Source: Clostridium sp.
Lineage (GTDB): Bacteria; Bacillota_A; Clostridia; Lachnospirales; Lachnospiraceae
Assembly: GCA_023666975.1 (NCBI GenBank)
Contig: JAMPAW010000008.1
Location: forward strand, 22,134 to 57,257
DNA length: 35,124 nucleotides
Reading direction: 5' to 3'
In this document: one piece after another, positions 16,293-25,788 of the stretch
Numbering within the stretch: the stretch's first letter is position 1
Layout of the letters: the number at the start of each line of letters is the position of its first letter
Notes under the pieces: generated by a model
What the model was told of the DNA's origin: nothing
What the model saw: only the letters and a program-made list of their open reading frames with translations
Database searches by the model: none
Made by a program: the position numbers and the translations under genes

Positions 16293-18442
16293 ATATTGGT
16301 TTGTTTACAGACACTTATTATCCGGAATTAAACGGAGTGGCAAATTCAGTATTTTTACTAAAAAAGGAACTGGAGAAAAAAGGGCATAACGTTTATGTCA
16401 TAACGACGAAGACACCGGGCGCTCCTGCCGAAGAGGAGGGCGTATACAGAATGCCGTCAAAGGCGGTTTCCTTTGTGCCGGAGCGGCGTCTGGGGCTGAT
16501 TTATCACCCGGCGATAGCGAGAAAGATTCATCAGATGAAACTGGATATCATCCATACGAATACTGAATTTTCCATTGGTATGTTTGGGCGGATTATGGCA
16601 CATGAGCTCTTTGTTCCCGTAGTGCACACATACCATACGATATATGAGGATTATACACATTATATAAAGAAATATATATCAAAAGAGGAACGTGCGAAAA
16701 AGCTGGCTAAGCTATACAGCAAATTCAGTGTGCGGGGCGCTGAGGAACTCATTGTTCCCACAGGAAAGGTAGCAGAACTGATGGAGCGGTATGGCGTGAA
16801 GCCGGATATCAACATTATTCCTACCGGAATTGATTTGGAACGGTTTGGCGTGCGCGATGATGAAACGCAAAGGAATGAGCTTAAGGCGGCATTGGGAATT
16901 CCGGAGGAGAATAAGGTTGTTCTTTATCTGGGAAGAGTATCCGAGGAAAAAAATATTGATGAAGTGATGAATTATCTGGACGGCTACATGGAATCACAGC
17001 AAAAAGTCACTTTTTTAGTGGTGGGGGACGGACCGTATCTGAATACATTGAAGGAGAAGGCAGCGAAGCTGAAGCATAATCGGCAGATGATTTTTGCCGG
17101 TGCCAAGCCGTGGGATGAGATTACACATTATTATCAGCTTGCCGATGTTTTTGTATCGGCTTCCACCAGTGAGACACAGGGGCTGACCTATATAGAAGCC
17201 CTGGCATCAGGCGTCCCCATAGTGGCACGAAAGGACCCTTGCCTCGAAGGTGTTTTGCTGCATGGCGTCAACGGATATGCTTTTGATGACGCATCGACAT
17301 TTATCTCCGGCATTGACCGGATTCTTCAAAACGAAAATCAGACGGATTATACGCAAAATGCGGTTGACAGTGTAGAACAGTTTTCTACCGAGAAATTTGC
17401 GGCACGGGTGGAGAACATTTACTATCATGCAATCAAAACGCATCGGAATATTCTTATGCGCATGGCGAATAAGGTGGCGGACAGAATCGGCCATGAGAGA
17501 TTGGGAATAAGGGTTCTTGGCAGTTCATTGGCTGCAGAACCGGGGAATTCCGATATTGATGTCGGCCGTATTGCCCTCGATTGCATGCACATAGCTGAAA
17601 CTTCTGTACAGGAGGCAGATAAGCTGTTAAATGTTGCGCTTGAGCAGGGGGTTGTGCTGTTTGACCACGCAGACGTCTATGGCAATGGCAGAGGTGAAGA
17701 GATTTTTGGTCAGGTTTTGTCAGAGAATAAAGGTATGCGGGAGCGGATGAAAATCCAGGCCAAGATTGGCATGAGAGATGGGTATTGTGATTCTTCAAAG
17801 GCATATATTTTAACTGCGGTAGATGACAGCCTGAAACGGCTGCAGACCGAATATATTGATATACTGTTACTGCACTACCCTGATATTCTGATGGACGTGG
17901 AGGAAGTGGCAGAGGCATTTCATCAGCTGCAGAAAAGCGGGAAGGTGAGGCAGTTTGGCGTCAGTCATTTCAGACCAACGCAGATAGATTTGCTGCAGTC
18001 GGCCTGCCGGGAGCTGCTGCTGGTTAACCAGATCAGTTTTGGCCTTGGATATGGAAGCATGAGCACTGGTGCCTTGAACGGAGAAAAAACGGCCGGCTGC
18101 GGGCAAATATGGAATCAGGATATTTTGGACTATTGCCGGCTGAACGGAATTATGGTGCAGGCAGCTGATCCGTTCCAATGCGGTCCAAACGGGGATTCTT
18201 TTATTGATAACAAGGATTATCCCGAACTGAATGAGCAGTTAGAACAGCTGGCACAGCATTATAGTGTGACGAAAACAGCAGTGGCAGCAGCGTGGATTTT
18301 AAAATATCCTGCCGGAATCCAGATCATGGCTGACACGGCAGAGGCAGAACAGCTGAAGGAGCTTTGCGATGCAAATGTAGTTAACTTAAACCGTAAGGAA
18401 TGGTATGAATTGTGCCGCGTTGCAGGATATAATATGATATAA
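16289..18442 (+). CDS. Fusion of GT4 glycosyltransferase and aldo/keto reductase
   Basis: 717 residues in one uninterrupted frame. The first part (about 1-390) is a GT-B/GT4 enzyme like diacylglycerol glucosyltransferases. It opens MNIGLFTDTYYPELNGVANS, with VVHTYHTIYEDYTHYI and the EX7E pair Glu295/Glu303 in ETQGLTYIEALASG. The second part (about 405-717) is an aldo/keto reductase with its full tetrad: Asp459 and Tyr464 (FDHADVYG), Lys492 (QAKIG) and His529 (LLLHYPD). GT4 members of this type add sugar to membrane lipids; AKRs reduce carbonyls with NADPH. The link between the two activities is unknown. Its start lies in the HD-GYP stop. The first domain has the full length of a free-standing GT4, suggesting a real fusion and not a degraded gene. 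Confidence 0.85.
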   Translation: MNIGLFTDTYYPELNGVANSVFLLKKELEKKGHNVYVITTKTPGAPAEEEGVYRMPSKAVSFVPERRLGLIYHPAIARKIHQMKLDIIHTNTEFSIGMFGRIMAHELFVPVVHTYHTIYEDYTHYIKKYISKEERAKKLAKLYSKFSVRGAEELIVPTGKVAELMERYGVKPDINIIPTGIDLERFGVRDDETQRNELKAALGIPEENKVVLYLGRVSEEKNIDEVMNYLDGYMESQQKVTFLVVGDGPYLNTLKEKAAKLKHNRQMIFAGAKPWDEITHYYQLADVFVSASTSETQGLTYIEALASGVPIVARKDPCLEGVLLHGVNGYAFDDASTFISGIDRILQNENQTDYTQNAVDSVEQFSTEKFAARVENIYYHAIKTHRNILMRMANKVADRIGHERLGIRVLGSSLAAEPGNSDIDVGRIALDCMHIAETSVQEADKLLNVALEQGVVLFDHADVYGNGRGEEIFGQVLSENKGMRERMKIQAKIGMRDGYCDSSKAYILTAVDDSLKRLQTEYIDILLLHYPDILMDVEEVAEAFHQLQKSGKVRQFGVSHFRPTQIDLLQSACRELLLVNQISFGLGYGSMSTGALNGEKTAGCGQIWNQDILDYCRLNGIMVQAADPFQCGPNGDSFIDNKDYPELNEQLEQLAQHYSVTKTAVAAAWILKYPAGIQIMADTAEAEQLKELCDANVVNLNRKEWYELCRVAGYNMI

Positions 18443-18587
18443 TGGTGCGATTCACAGAACTTTCACACGTGCAGCAGGAGGGAATTTCTTTACTTTTTGT
18501 CAAAATCGTGATACTCTCTTTAAAGTGTTTGTTCGGTACAAGGAACAAGGACGTCTTATCAGAAAATTAAAGATTAAGGAGTGTACA

Positions 18588-19793
18588 ATGAAGAAGATAC
18601 TTGTATTAGGATTAACTGCTGTACTGGTGACCAATGTGCTTACCGGATGTGGAGAGGGAGAAGTAGGATACTCACCGGACAAAGGCTATGCCGGTTATGT
18701 TAAACTTTGTGATTACAAAGGGCTAGAGGCGACGAAGGTGATATATGAGGTCACGGACGATGAGGTGCAGGAGGAGATAGAATATACGCTGTACGATTAT
18801 GTGGATTATGAGACGATTACGGACCGCGGGGTGCAGGAGGGCGATTATGCCAATATCACCTATGATGCAGTGATGGACGGAGAATCGGTTGAGGAATACT
18901 CCGGTGAGGACGAAGATGTGCTCGTGGGTGAGGGCTATATTTATCCCGAAATGGAAGATGCGCTTATCGGAATGAAGACCGGTGAGCAAAAGTCCGTGGA
19001 GGTTAAGCTGACAGAGGACTATGTTGAGCAGGAGGATGTCGGCAAGACATTATCGGTGACGGTTACGCTGAATGAAATTAGCGTGGAAAAAATGCCGGAA
19101 TACAATGAGGATTTTGTGAAAGAGAATACCGATTGCAGCAGTATGGAGGATTATGAAAAACTCCTCAGAAAACAGTTGGAGGAGTCGAAGGAAGAGGAAT
19201 ATAAGTATGCGGCCGTGGAAGAAATGATGAGTTTTATTCTGGATAATTCTACCTTTGACGGTTATCCGCAGGAGTTGTATGACCAGTGCGAGGAGTCCTA
19301 TAACAATATGAATGAATACTATGCTGCTATGTACGGTATGGAATTAGCGGATTATCTGGATGTTTTTGGAATGGACGAGGAGACGCAGAAACAGGAAATC
19401 TTAGACAGTGTAAACTATGAACTGGCAGTAAGCGCTATTGCGGTGGCTGAAGGGATTACCTGTACAAAGAAGGAAATCTCCGATTTTATTGTCGATTCAT
19501 ACGAAGATTACGGGTATGAGAGCAAAGAAGAATTTGAGCAGGAGTATACGACAGAAGACATCGGTTATCAGATTGTCTATGAGAAGGTTATGGATTTCCT
19601 GTATGACAACGCAAGCTATACCGAGATTTCCGAGGAAGATTATTTGAAAGAGCAGGAAGCGCAGTTTGATATGGACATGGAAGAGGACGGAGACGAAATA
19701 GAGGAATTCGACGGGGATTTGCCGGAGCTGGAAAACGGGGCAGAAGGCGATGATATCGATATAGAAGTTGATGATACCTCTGATGAACAGTAG
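18588..19793 (+). CDS. Lipoprotein with trigger-factor/FKBP-like chaperone domains
   Basis: 401 residues. The ATG at 18588 is chosen because AAGGAG precedes it by seven bases and it opens a lipoprotein signal (MKKILVLGLT... with LTGC, lipidated Cys21). An FKBP-like peptidyl-prolyl isomerase region follows at about 80-165 (VQEGDYANITY, GEGYIYPEMEDALIGMKTGE). A helical region like the trigger-factor C terminus follows at about 170-350. The C terminus is extremely acidic (Asp/Glu-rich, about 350-401). It probably folds exported proteins at the outer face of the membrane. It differs from cytoplasmic Tig by lacking the ribosome-binding N domain. A strong terminator follows. Confidence 0.82.
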   Translation: MKKILVLGLTAVLVTNVLTGCGEGEVGYSPDKGYAGYVKLCDYKGLEATKVIYEVTDDEVQEEIEYTLYDYVDYETITDRGVQEGDYANITYDAVMDGESVEEYSGEDEDVLVGEGYIYPEMEDALIGMKTGEQKSVEVKLTEDYVEQEDVGKTLSVTVTLNEISVEKMPEYNEDFVKENTDCSSMEDYEKLLRKQLEESKEEEYKYAAVEEMMSFILDNSTFDGYPQELYDQCEESYNNMNEYYAAMYGMELADYLDVFGMDEETQKQEILDSVNYELAVSAIAVAEGITCTKKEISDFIVDSYEDYGYESKEEFEQEYTTEDIGYQIVYEKVMDFLYDNASYTEISEEDYLKEQEAQFDMDMEEDGDEIEEFDGDLPELENGAEGDDIDIEVDDTSDEQ

Positions 19794-19814
19794 GATAGAG
19801 GCAGAGAGCAATGG

Positions 19815-19845
19815 GCGGCAGTCATCGGCATGGCTGCCGCTTTTT
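19815..19845 (+). terminator. Intrinsic terminator after the trigger-factor-like lipoprotein gene
   Basis: GCGGCAG (19815-19821) pairs perfectly with CTGCCGC (19834-19840), followed by TTTTT. It separates the upstream genes from the dgt-dnaG-rpoD block. Confidence 0.88.
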
Positions 19846-19939
19846 GTCGAAAAAAATTTGAAAAATAAAAAAGGAATTTCTAAATTGGTGTCGTATATTA
19901 CAAAATGGACGGTAAAAAAATGAAGGGAAGGCTTGCAAG

Positions 19940-20944
19940 ATGAATATCCGTGAGAAACTGGAAGCATGGGAACATGAATATTTATGTGAATACGCAGCAT
20001 TTTCTGACCAGTCAAGAGGCAGGGATGTGGCGGAGCCGATGTGTGACGTGAGGACCATTTACCAGAGGGACCGCGACAGGATACTGCATAGTAAGTCTTT
20101 TCGGCGGTTAAAGCAGAAGACGCAGGTTTTTCTGTCTCCGGAGGGAGACCATTACCGTACACGTCTGACCCATACCTTAGAAGTATCCCAGACGGCGCGT
20201 ACAATTGCCAGAGCACTTAGGCTGAATGAGGAGTTGACGGAGGCAATTGCTTTGGGACATGATTTGGGACATACCCCTTTCGGCCATGCCGGTGAACGGG
20301 CATTAAATGAGGTCTGTTCTAAGGGGTTTCGGCATAATGAACAGAGTATTCGAGTGGTAGAACGGTTGGAAAAAAAAGGAAAAGGGTTAAATCTCACGGC
20401 AGAGGTCAGGGACGGTATTTTGAATCACAAAACCACAGGCAGTCCGTCTACGCTAGAGGGCAAGATTGTCCAGCTGGCCGATAAGATTGCCTATATTAAC
20501 CATGATATAGATGATGCGATAAGGGGAGGAATCCTGCAGGAAACGGATTTGCCCCTGAATTGTACAGATAAACTGGGAAACAGTACCAGGAACCGGTTAA
20601 ATACGATTATTCATGATGTGATTGCCAGCAGCGAGGGAACCGGTGACATTGTCTGTTCGGCGGAAATCCGTCAGGCGATGGCAGGCCTTAGAAGTTTTTT
20701 GTTTGAGAATGTTTATACAAATCCGGTAGCGAAAGGGGAAGAGGGAAAAGCAAACCGCATGCTGCAGGAGTTGTTTGATTATTACAGCCGGCGTCCGGAG
20801 GCTATGCCTGAAGAATATATGGAAATGGTTGAGCAGGGCGACGAGAAGGAAATTGTAGTCTGCGACTATATTGCGGGAATGACGGATAATTATGCGGTAC
20901 TCAAATTTCAGGAGGCTTTTGAACCGTCGGGTTGGAAACGTTGA
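19940..20944 (+). CDS. dgt: Deoxyguanosinetriphosphate triphosphohydrolase-like protein
   Basis: 334 residues, HD superfamily. It hydrolyses dNTPs to deoxynucleosides and triphosphate. The metal-binding residues are visible: His78 in RLTHTLEVSQ and His107-Asp108 in GHDLGHTPFGHAGE. HSKSFRRLKQKTQVF and the later DKIAYINHDIDDA are characteristic. The length matches the short Firmicutes type, shorter than E. coli Dgt, so strict dGTP specificity should not be assumed. The position directly before dnaG and rpoD is common in Clostridia. Confidence 0.92.
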   Translation: MNIREKLEAWEHEYLCEYAAFSDQSRGRDVAEPMCDVRTIYQRDRDRILHSKSFRRLKQKTQVFLSPEGDHYRTRLTHTLEVSQTARTIARALRLNEELTEAIALGHDLGHTPFGHAGERALNEVCSKGFRHNEQSIRVVERLEKKGKGLNLTAEVRDGILNHKTTGSPSTLEGKIVQLADKIAYINHDIDDAIRGGILQETDLPLNCTDKLGNSTRNRLNTIIHDVIASSEGTGDIVCSAEIRQAMAGLRSFLFENVYTNPVAKGEEGKANRMLQELFDYYSRRPEAMPEEYMEMVEQGDEKEIVVCDYIAGMTDNYAVLKFQEAFEPSGWKR

Positions 20945-21025
20945 GGGCAGCCGGAAAAGGTTTGATGAGAATATAAATTCACATAATATGTTTACATAAT
21001 GTTTTATAGTAGGTGGTGAACTTAC

Positions 21026-22798
21026 ATGTACTATGCAGATGAAATAATTGAAGAAGTGCGTTCGAGAAATGATATTGTGGATGTGATAGGAAGTTATGTA
21101 AACCTTAAACATAAGGGTAATTCCTATACGGCATGCTGTCCGTTTCACCATGAGAAAACCCCCTCCTTCCATGTGAGCAGGGATAAACAGATGTATCACT
21201 GCTTTGGCTGCGGAGTTGGCGGGAATGTCTATACGTTTTTGATGGAGCATGAGAACTATTCCTTTCCGGAAGCAGTGGAAACACTGGCAGAGCGTGCAGG
21301 GGTAAAGCTGCCGGAGCAGGATATGTCACCAGAGGCGAAGCGTCAGGCGGATATCCGGGCAAGAATTAAGGATATGAACAAGCTGGCTGCGGGCTATTTT
21401 CACTATCTTTTGCGGACGAAGCACGGGAAAAATGCGTTGGAATATCTGCAAAAGAGAGGGCTTACCGAGGAGACGATAAACCGGTTTGGACTGGGGTTTT
21501 CCGATGTATATAGAGATGATTTGTACAAATATTTGAAAAGCAAAGGTTTTCAGGACGGGGAGCTGCAGGATTCCGGTCTGGTGAAAATGGACGAAAAATA
21601 CGGTGCATCGGACCGTTTCTGGAACAGGGTAATGTATCCGATCGTCGATGTGAATAACCGGGTAATCGGTTTTGGCGGACGTGTCATGGGGGACGCCAAG
21701 CCCAAGTATGTTAACACACCGGAAACGCCGGTGTTTGATAAGAGCCGCAATCTGTATGGTCTAAATCTGGCCAAAAAGAGCAGGCGGGCGGGAATCATTT
21801 TCTGTGAGGGCTATATGGATGTGATTTCCATGCATCAGGCGGGCTTTGACAATGCAGTGGCCTCATTGGGAACGGCCCTGACCGTCGGACAGGTGAATTT
21901 GATTAAACGTTACACGGAACGGGTATACTTAGCTTACGACAGTGATGAGGCGGGAACAAAGGCAGCACTCCGGGCTTTGGAAATTATGCGGGAATTTGAT
22001 ATGCCTGCGAGGGTGATTTCCTTAAGTCCCTATAAGGACCCTGACGAGCTGATTCAGGCGGAGGGTACGCAGGAGTTTGAACACCGCATTGAACAGGCGG
22101 TGAGCGGCATGATGTTTGAAATCGGTGTTTTGGCCGGACAGTATAATCAGGAGGACCCGCAGGAGCGGACACAGTTCCAGAAAGAGGCGGCAAAGCGTCT
22201 TTCCACTATTTTAGACCCGCTGGAAAGGCAGAATTATATCGGGAGCGTGTCGGAGAAATATCATATTGAAGAGGACAGGCTTAAGGAGGCGGTCACTCGT
22301 TTTGGCATTGCGGGAGCGGCACAGCGTGACAGTAATACTCTGCGGCCGGCAGCCGCCAGGCGGGCACCGGAAGAGGATAGAGAGCAGAAGCATTTAAAGG
22401 CGGAGCGCCTGCTGATTACCTGGCTGATTAATGAAAATACATTGTTTGACATTCTGCAGGATATCATATCGGCTGAGGATTTTTATGAACCGGTATATCA
22501 TGATATTGCAGACAAACTCTTTGCACAGTACGGAAGTGAGGGAAAGGTTACTCCGGCGGCAATCATGGATCGTTACCAGAGCAGAGAGGAACAAAAAAAA
22601 GTATCTGCTATCATGCAGCAGAAATTTGATATAGAGATTGCAAAGGAGGATAAATCCAAGGTGGTTACCGATTTGGTGCGAAGCATTAAGGAACGCAGCT
22701 TGCGGCATCAGCTGGAACAGAACAAGAGTGATTTGGTGATGATGGGACGGCTGATGGCAGAGCTTAAGGGTGTGAATAAAATTGTAATCCGCTTATAA
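21026..22798 (+). CDS. dnaG: DNA primase
   Basis: 590 residues, of full length. It makes RNA primers for replication. A CHC2 zinc finger (Cys38, His41, Cys59, Cys62 in CPFHHEKTPSF and HCFGCG) starts the protein. The catalytic core and TOPRIM follow, with EGYMDV near 260 and DSDEAG downstream. The C-terminal helicase-binding region (about 455-590) is divergent, as usual. The start follows AGGTGG. It is followed by rpoD after 53 bases, the classic macromolecular-synthesis arrangement. Confidence 0.97.
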   Translation: MYYADEIIEEVRSRNDIVDVIGSYVNLKHKGNSYTACCPFHHEKTPSFHVSRDKQMYHCFGCGVGGNVYTFLMEHENYSFPEAVETLAERAGVKLPEQDMSPEAKRQADIRARIKDMNKLAAGYFHYLLRTKHGKNALEYLQKRGLTEETINRFGLGFSDVYRDDLYKYLKSKGFQDGELQDSGLVKMDEKYGASDRFWNRVMYPIVDVNNRVIGFGGRVMGDAKPKYVNTPETPVFDKSRNLYGLNLAKKSRRAGIIFCEGYMDVISMHQAGFDNAVASLGTALTVGQVNLIKRYTERVYLAYDSDEAGTKAALRALEIMREFDMPARVISLSPYKDPDELIQAEGTQEFEHRIEQAVSGMMFEIGVLAGQYNQEDPQERTQFQKEAAKRLSTILDPLERQNYIGSVSEKYHIEEDRLKEAVTRFGIAGAAQRDSNTLRPAAARRAPEEDREQKHLKAERLLITWLINENTLFDILQDIISAEDFYEPVYHDIADKLFAQYGSEGKVTPAAIMDRYQSREEQKKVSAIMQQKFDIEIAKEDKSKVVTDLVRSIKERSLRHQLEQNKSDLVMMGRLMAELKGVNKIVIRL

Positions 22799-22851
22799 CA
22801 ATAAGGTGAAAAAGGCTGAGGAAAGCCGCATATTTAAGGAAGGAAAGAAGA

Positions 22852-24087
22852 ATGGGAGAAGAAAACACAAAAACAGAAGAAGAAATTTTTCAGGCAAAGG
22901 TTGACGAAAAACTGCAAAAGCTGTTGGCGATTGCGAGGAAAAGGAAAAATGTCATTGAGGATACGGAGATAATCGCCTGCTTTGCCAAGGGCAAGGATAT
23001 TGAACTGACAACGGAATTAATGGAGCAGATTTTTGAGTTTCTGGAGAAAAACAAGGTGGATGTGCTTACGATTTCCGAGGGAGATGACGAGCCAGATGAT
23101 GATGCGCTGTTAGAGGTAGAAAACGATGACGACCTTGCCGTGGAAAAGATTGATTTATCTGTACCGGAGGGGACGAACATTGAAGACCCGGTACGTATGT
23201 ATTTAAAAGAAATAGGAAAGGTGCCGCTGCTGAGCGCAGAGGAGGAAATCGCTCTGGCAAAGAAGATGGAGGCCGGTGAGATTGCAAGGCAGCAGATGGC
23301 AGAAGGTGTAGATGACCTGTCAAAAGATGCGGCTAAAGAGCTTGAAGACCTGATCGAGCAGGGCGATGTGGCCAAAAAGAAACTGGCGGAGGCAAATCTG
23401 CGTCTTGTGGTCAGTATTGCAAAGCGTTATGTGGGAAGAGGGATGCTGTTTCTTGATTTGATTCAGGAGGGAAACCTCGGACTGATTAAGGCGGTTGAAA
23501 AGTTTGATTACCGCAAGGGATATAAGTTTTCTACTTATGCGACATGGTGGATTCGGCAGGCGATTACCAGAGCGATTGCGGATCAGGCCAGAACGATCCG
23601 GATTCCAGTGCACATGGTGGAAACGATTAACAAGCTGATTCGCGTGTCCCGACAGCTGCTTCAGGAACTGGGAAGAGAGCCGTCACCGGAGGAAATAGCA
23701 GAGGAGATGGAGATTCCGGTAGAGCGGGTGCGGGAAATACTCAAGATTTCCCAGGAGCCGGTATCGCTGGAAACGCCAATCGGTGAAGAGGAGGACAGTC
23801 ATCTCGGCGATTTTATTCAGGACGAGAATGTACCTGTACCGGCGGACGCAGCGGCGTATACTCTGCTGAGGGAGCAGCTGGTTGAGGTGCTGGATACGCT
23901 GACAGAGCGGGAACAGAAGGTGCTGAAGCTGCGTTTCGGTCTGGACGACGGAAGGAGCAGGACGCTGGAAGAGGTTGGAAAGGAATTTAATGTCACTCGT
24001 GAGCGGATTCGCCAGATTGAGGCAAAGGCACTCCGCAAATTGAGACACCCCAGCCGCAGCCGGAAACTGAGAGACTATCTGGAGTAA
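22852..24087 (+). CDS. rpoD: Primary RNA polymerase sigma factor (sigma-A/70)
   Basis: 411 residues. Region 1.2 ([15 protein letters not shown]) precedes region 2 with [19 protein letters not shown] and [10 protein letters not shown], which binds and melts the -10 element. Region 3 follows, then region 4 with [16 protein letters not shown] and [17 protein letters not shown], which reads the -35. The N-terminal region 1.1 is acidic and short compared with E. coli RpoD, as in other Firmicutes. The start follows AAGGAAGGA. The promoters in this window match the consensus expected for this sigma factor. Confidence 0.98.
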   Translation: MGEENTKTEEEIFQAKVDEKLQKLLAIARKRKNVIEDTEIIACFAKGKDIELTTELMEQIFEFLEKNKVDVLTISEGDDEPDDDALLEVENDDDLAVEKIDLSVPEGTNIEDPVRMYLKEIGKVPLLSAEEEIALAKKMEAGEIARQQMAEGVDDLSKDAAKELEDLIEQGDVAKKKLAEANLRLVVSIAKRYVGRGMLFLDLIQEGNLGLIKAVEKFDYRKGYKFSTYATWWIRQAITRAIADQARTIRIPVHMVETINKLIRVSRQLLQELGREPSPEEIAEEMEIPVERVREILKISQEPVSLETPIGEEEDSHLGDFIQDENVPVPADAAAYTLLREQLVEVLDTLTEREQKVLKLRFGLDDGRSRTLEEVGKEFNVTRERIRQIEAKALRKLRHPSRSRKLRDYLE

Positions 24088-24141
24088 TGACAACGCGGCA
24101 AACAGCCGTCGGTGTCAAAGAAGTCAGAGCGGAGAACAGTC

Positions 24142-24909
24142 ATGGGGAATATAAATTTATCAGATAGAATGGAGGCTGTGGTGAGTATGGTTTCATCACA
24201 GTCCTTTGCTGTTGCCGATGTCGGGTGTGACCATGCCTATGTATCGATTGCCCTTGTCAGACGCAAAATCACCGATTATGTGATTGCGACAGATGTGAGA
24301 AAAGGACCCTTGGCGATTGCCTGGGATAATGTGAGAGCAGCGGGGTTGGAAAAGGAAATTGATTTGCGTCTTGGTGACGGATTGGAAAAGCTGGTGCCGG
24401 GAGAGGTGGATAACGTGGTTATCGCCGGTATCGGAGGCCTGCTGATGAAAAGCATACTGGAACGGGGCGGGCATATACTGGGGCAGGCGGTGGTGAAAAG
24501 GCCGGTTCTGGTTTTACAGCCGCAGTCGGATTTGCAGGAAGTAAGGATATTTCTGTATCACCACGCATATCATATTGTGCGTGAAAAAATGCTGTTGGAG
24601 GACGGCAAGTATTATACAGTTATGCGGGCAGAGCCATGCAGCGGAGAGACTGCACTGCAGGAGGGTAAACAGTATACTCCGGCAGAATGGCTTTACGGAA
24701 TGGATAATTTGCAGCGGCAGGACAGGGTGCTGTATACATATTTACAGAATGAGGGCAGTAATCTGCGGGAGGTGAGCGGCAGGCTTGCTGATGAGATAGG
24801 GAGGACGAAAAAGAGCGGCAGGGAGCCGTCGGCGAGAATCCAGGAGCGGTGGAGGGCTGTGCAGGAAAATATGCAGATAAACGAAGCTGCTTTTAAATAT
24901 TATGGTTAA
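24142..24909 (+). CDS. trmK: tRNA (adenine-22-N1)-methyltransferase
   Basis: 255 residues. It is a SAM-dependent methyltransferase of the TrmK/YqfN family that modifies A22 in the tRNA D-loop. The SAM-binding motif lies at about 24-38 (VADVGCDHAYVSIAL). Further on DNVVIAGIGGLLM and LQPQSDLQEVR are typical of the family. The ATG at 24142 is preferred over a GTG at 24112 because GGAG lies eight bases upstream and homologues start near LSDRM. The gene lies directly before the nif3-like gene, as in Bacillus, although the two frames do not overlap at the chosen starts. Confidence 0.92.
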   Translation: MGNINLSDRMEAVVSMVSSQSFAVADVGCDHAYVSIALVRRKITDYVIATDVRKGPLAIAWDNVRAAGLEKEIDLRLGDGLEKLVPGEVDNVVIAGIGGLLMKSILERGGHILGQAVVKRPVLVLQPQSDLQEVRIFLYHHAYHIVREKMLLEDGKYYTVMRAEPCSGETALQEGKQYTPAEWLYGMDNLQRQDRVLYTYLQNEGSNLREVSGRLADEIGRTKKSGREPSARIQERWRAVQENMQINEAAFKYYG

Positions 24910-24928
24910 GGAGAAAAGAGGTGTCGGA

Positions 24929-25726
24929 ATGAAATGTCAGCAGATCATTGATGCGCTGGAGAGGCTTTCTCCCAGGCAATATGCTTCTGATTGGGATAAT
25001 GTCGGTCTTTTGGTCGGAAGACGGGAAAGGGAAGTGAGCAGGATTATGGTATCCTTAGATGCCACGAGGGAAGTAATCGGGATGGCGGCGGAGAAACAGG
25101 TGGATATGCTGGTTACCCACCACCCAATGATTTTTTCTTCGCTCAAACAGATAAACGGGGACGGTTTTGTGTCGGATAAGATATTGACGCTGGCAGAGAA
25201 CCGGATTGGCTGCTATGCGATGCATACCAATTTTGACGTTATCGGAGGAATGGCGGAATTGGCAGCGGGGCAGCAGTATTTAAATCTTTCAGAAGTCAGT
25301 CCGATAGCGGTATCGGGTGAATCCGATGAGGGGATGGGAAGATATGGAAAACTTCCGCAGCCGATGACAGCGCAGCAGGCCGCAGGCTATGTGAAAGAAA
25401 AGTTTGGACTCTCGTTTGTTATGCTTTATCAGGGGAAGGAAAACGAGGGACGCATTTTCGAGCATATAGCAGTAATGCCCGGAGCGGGGAAAAGTGAGAT
25501 GGAAAGCGTGAAAAAACAGGGGTATTCATTATATCTTACCGGTGACTATGGACATCACGCTGGTCTGGACGCAATCGATATGGGAATGACCGTGATTGAT
25601 GCGACACATTACGGGCTGGAACATATTTTTACTGCGTATATTGCAAATTATCTGCGCAGTTCGCTGGCCGATACCGGGATAGAAGTGCTTGAGGCGGATA
25701 CAGGCTGCCCCATGCGGATTCTGTGA
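24929..25726 (+). CDS. Nif3-like dinuclear metal-centre protein
   Basis: 265 residues, the YqfO/NIF3 family. SDWDNVGLLVG at 20-30, the metal ligands His64/His65 in VTHHPMIF, HTNFDV, GDYGHHAGLDA and the C-terminal THYGLEH match. These residues bind a dinuclear metal site. The role is debated (GTP cyclohydrolase-like or metal chaperone). The start at 24929 follows GAGGTG by about five bases. It lacks the extra PII-like middle domain of Bacillus YqfO, as judged from length. It lies next to trmK as in most Firmicutes. Confidence 0.92.
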   Translation: MKCQQIIDALERLSPRQYASDWDNVGLLVGRREREVSRIMVSLDATREVIGMAAEKQVDMLVTHHPMIFSSLKQINGDGFVSDKILTLAENRIGCYAMHTNFDVIGGMAELAAGQQYLNLSEVSPIAVSGESDEGMGRYGKLPQPMTAQQAAGYVKEKFGLSFVMLYQGKENEGRIFEHIAVMPGAGKSEMESVKKQGYSLYLTGDYGHHAGLDAIDMGMTVIDATHYGLEHIFTAYIANYLRSSLADTGIEVLEADTGCPMRIL

Positions 25727-25788
25727 TAAGCGATATATGCAAATACCAATTACCTAGATTAGAAATAAAGAAGAAGGAGGAAACGACA

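Noticed and set aside
18442..18588. Possible promoter TTGTCA-17-TTAAAG before the lipoprotein gene
   Set aside because: The -10 is poor, and I could not pick one convincing promoter in this gap.
19497..20216. Minus-strand open frame of 239 codons
   Set aside because: It covers the antisense of the lipoprotein gene end, a terminator and the start of dgt; no family features.
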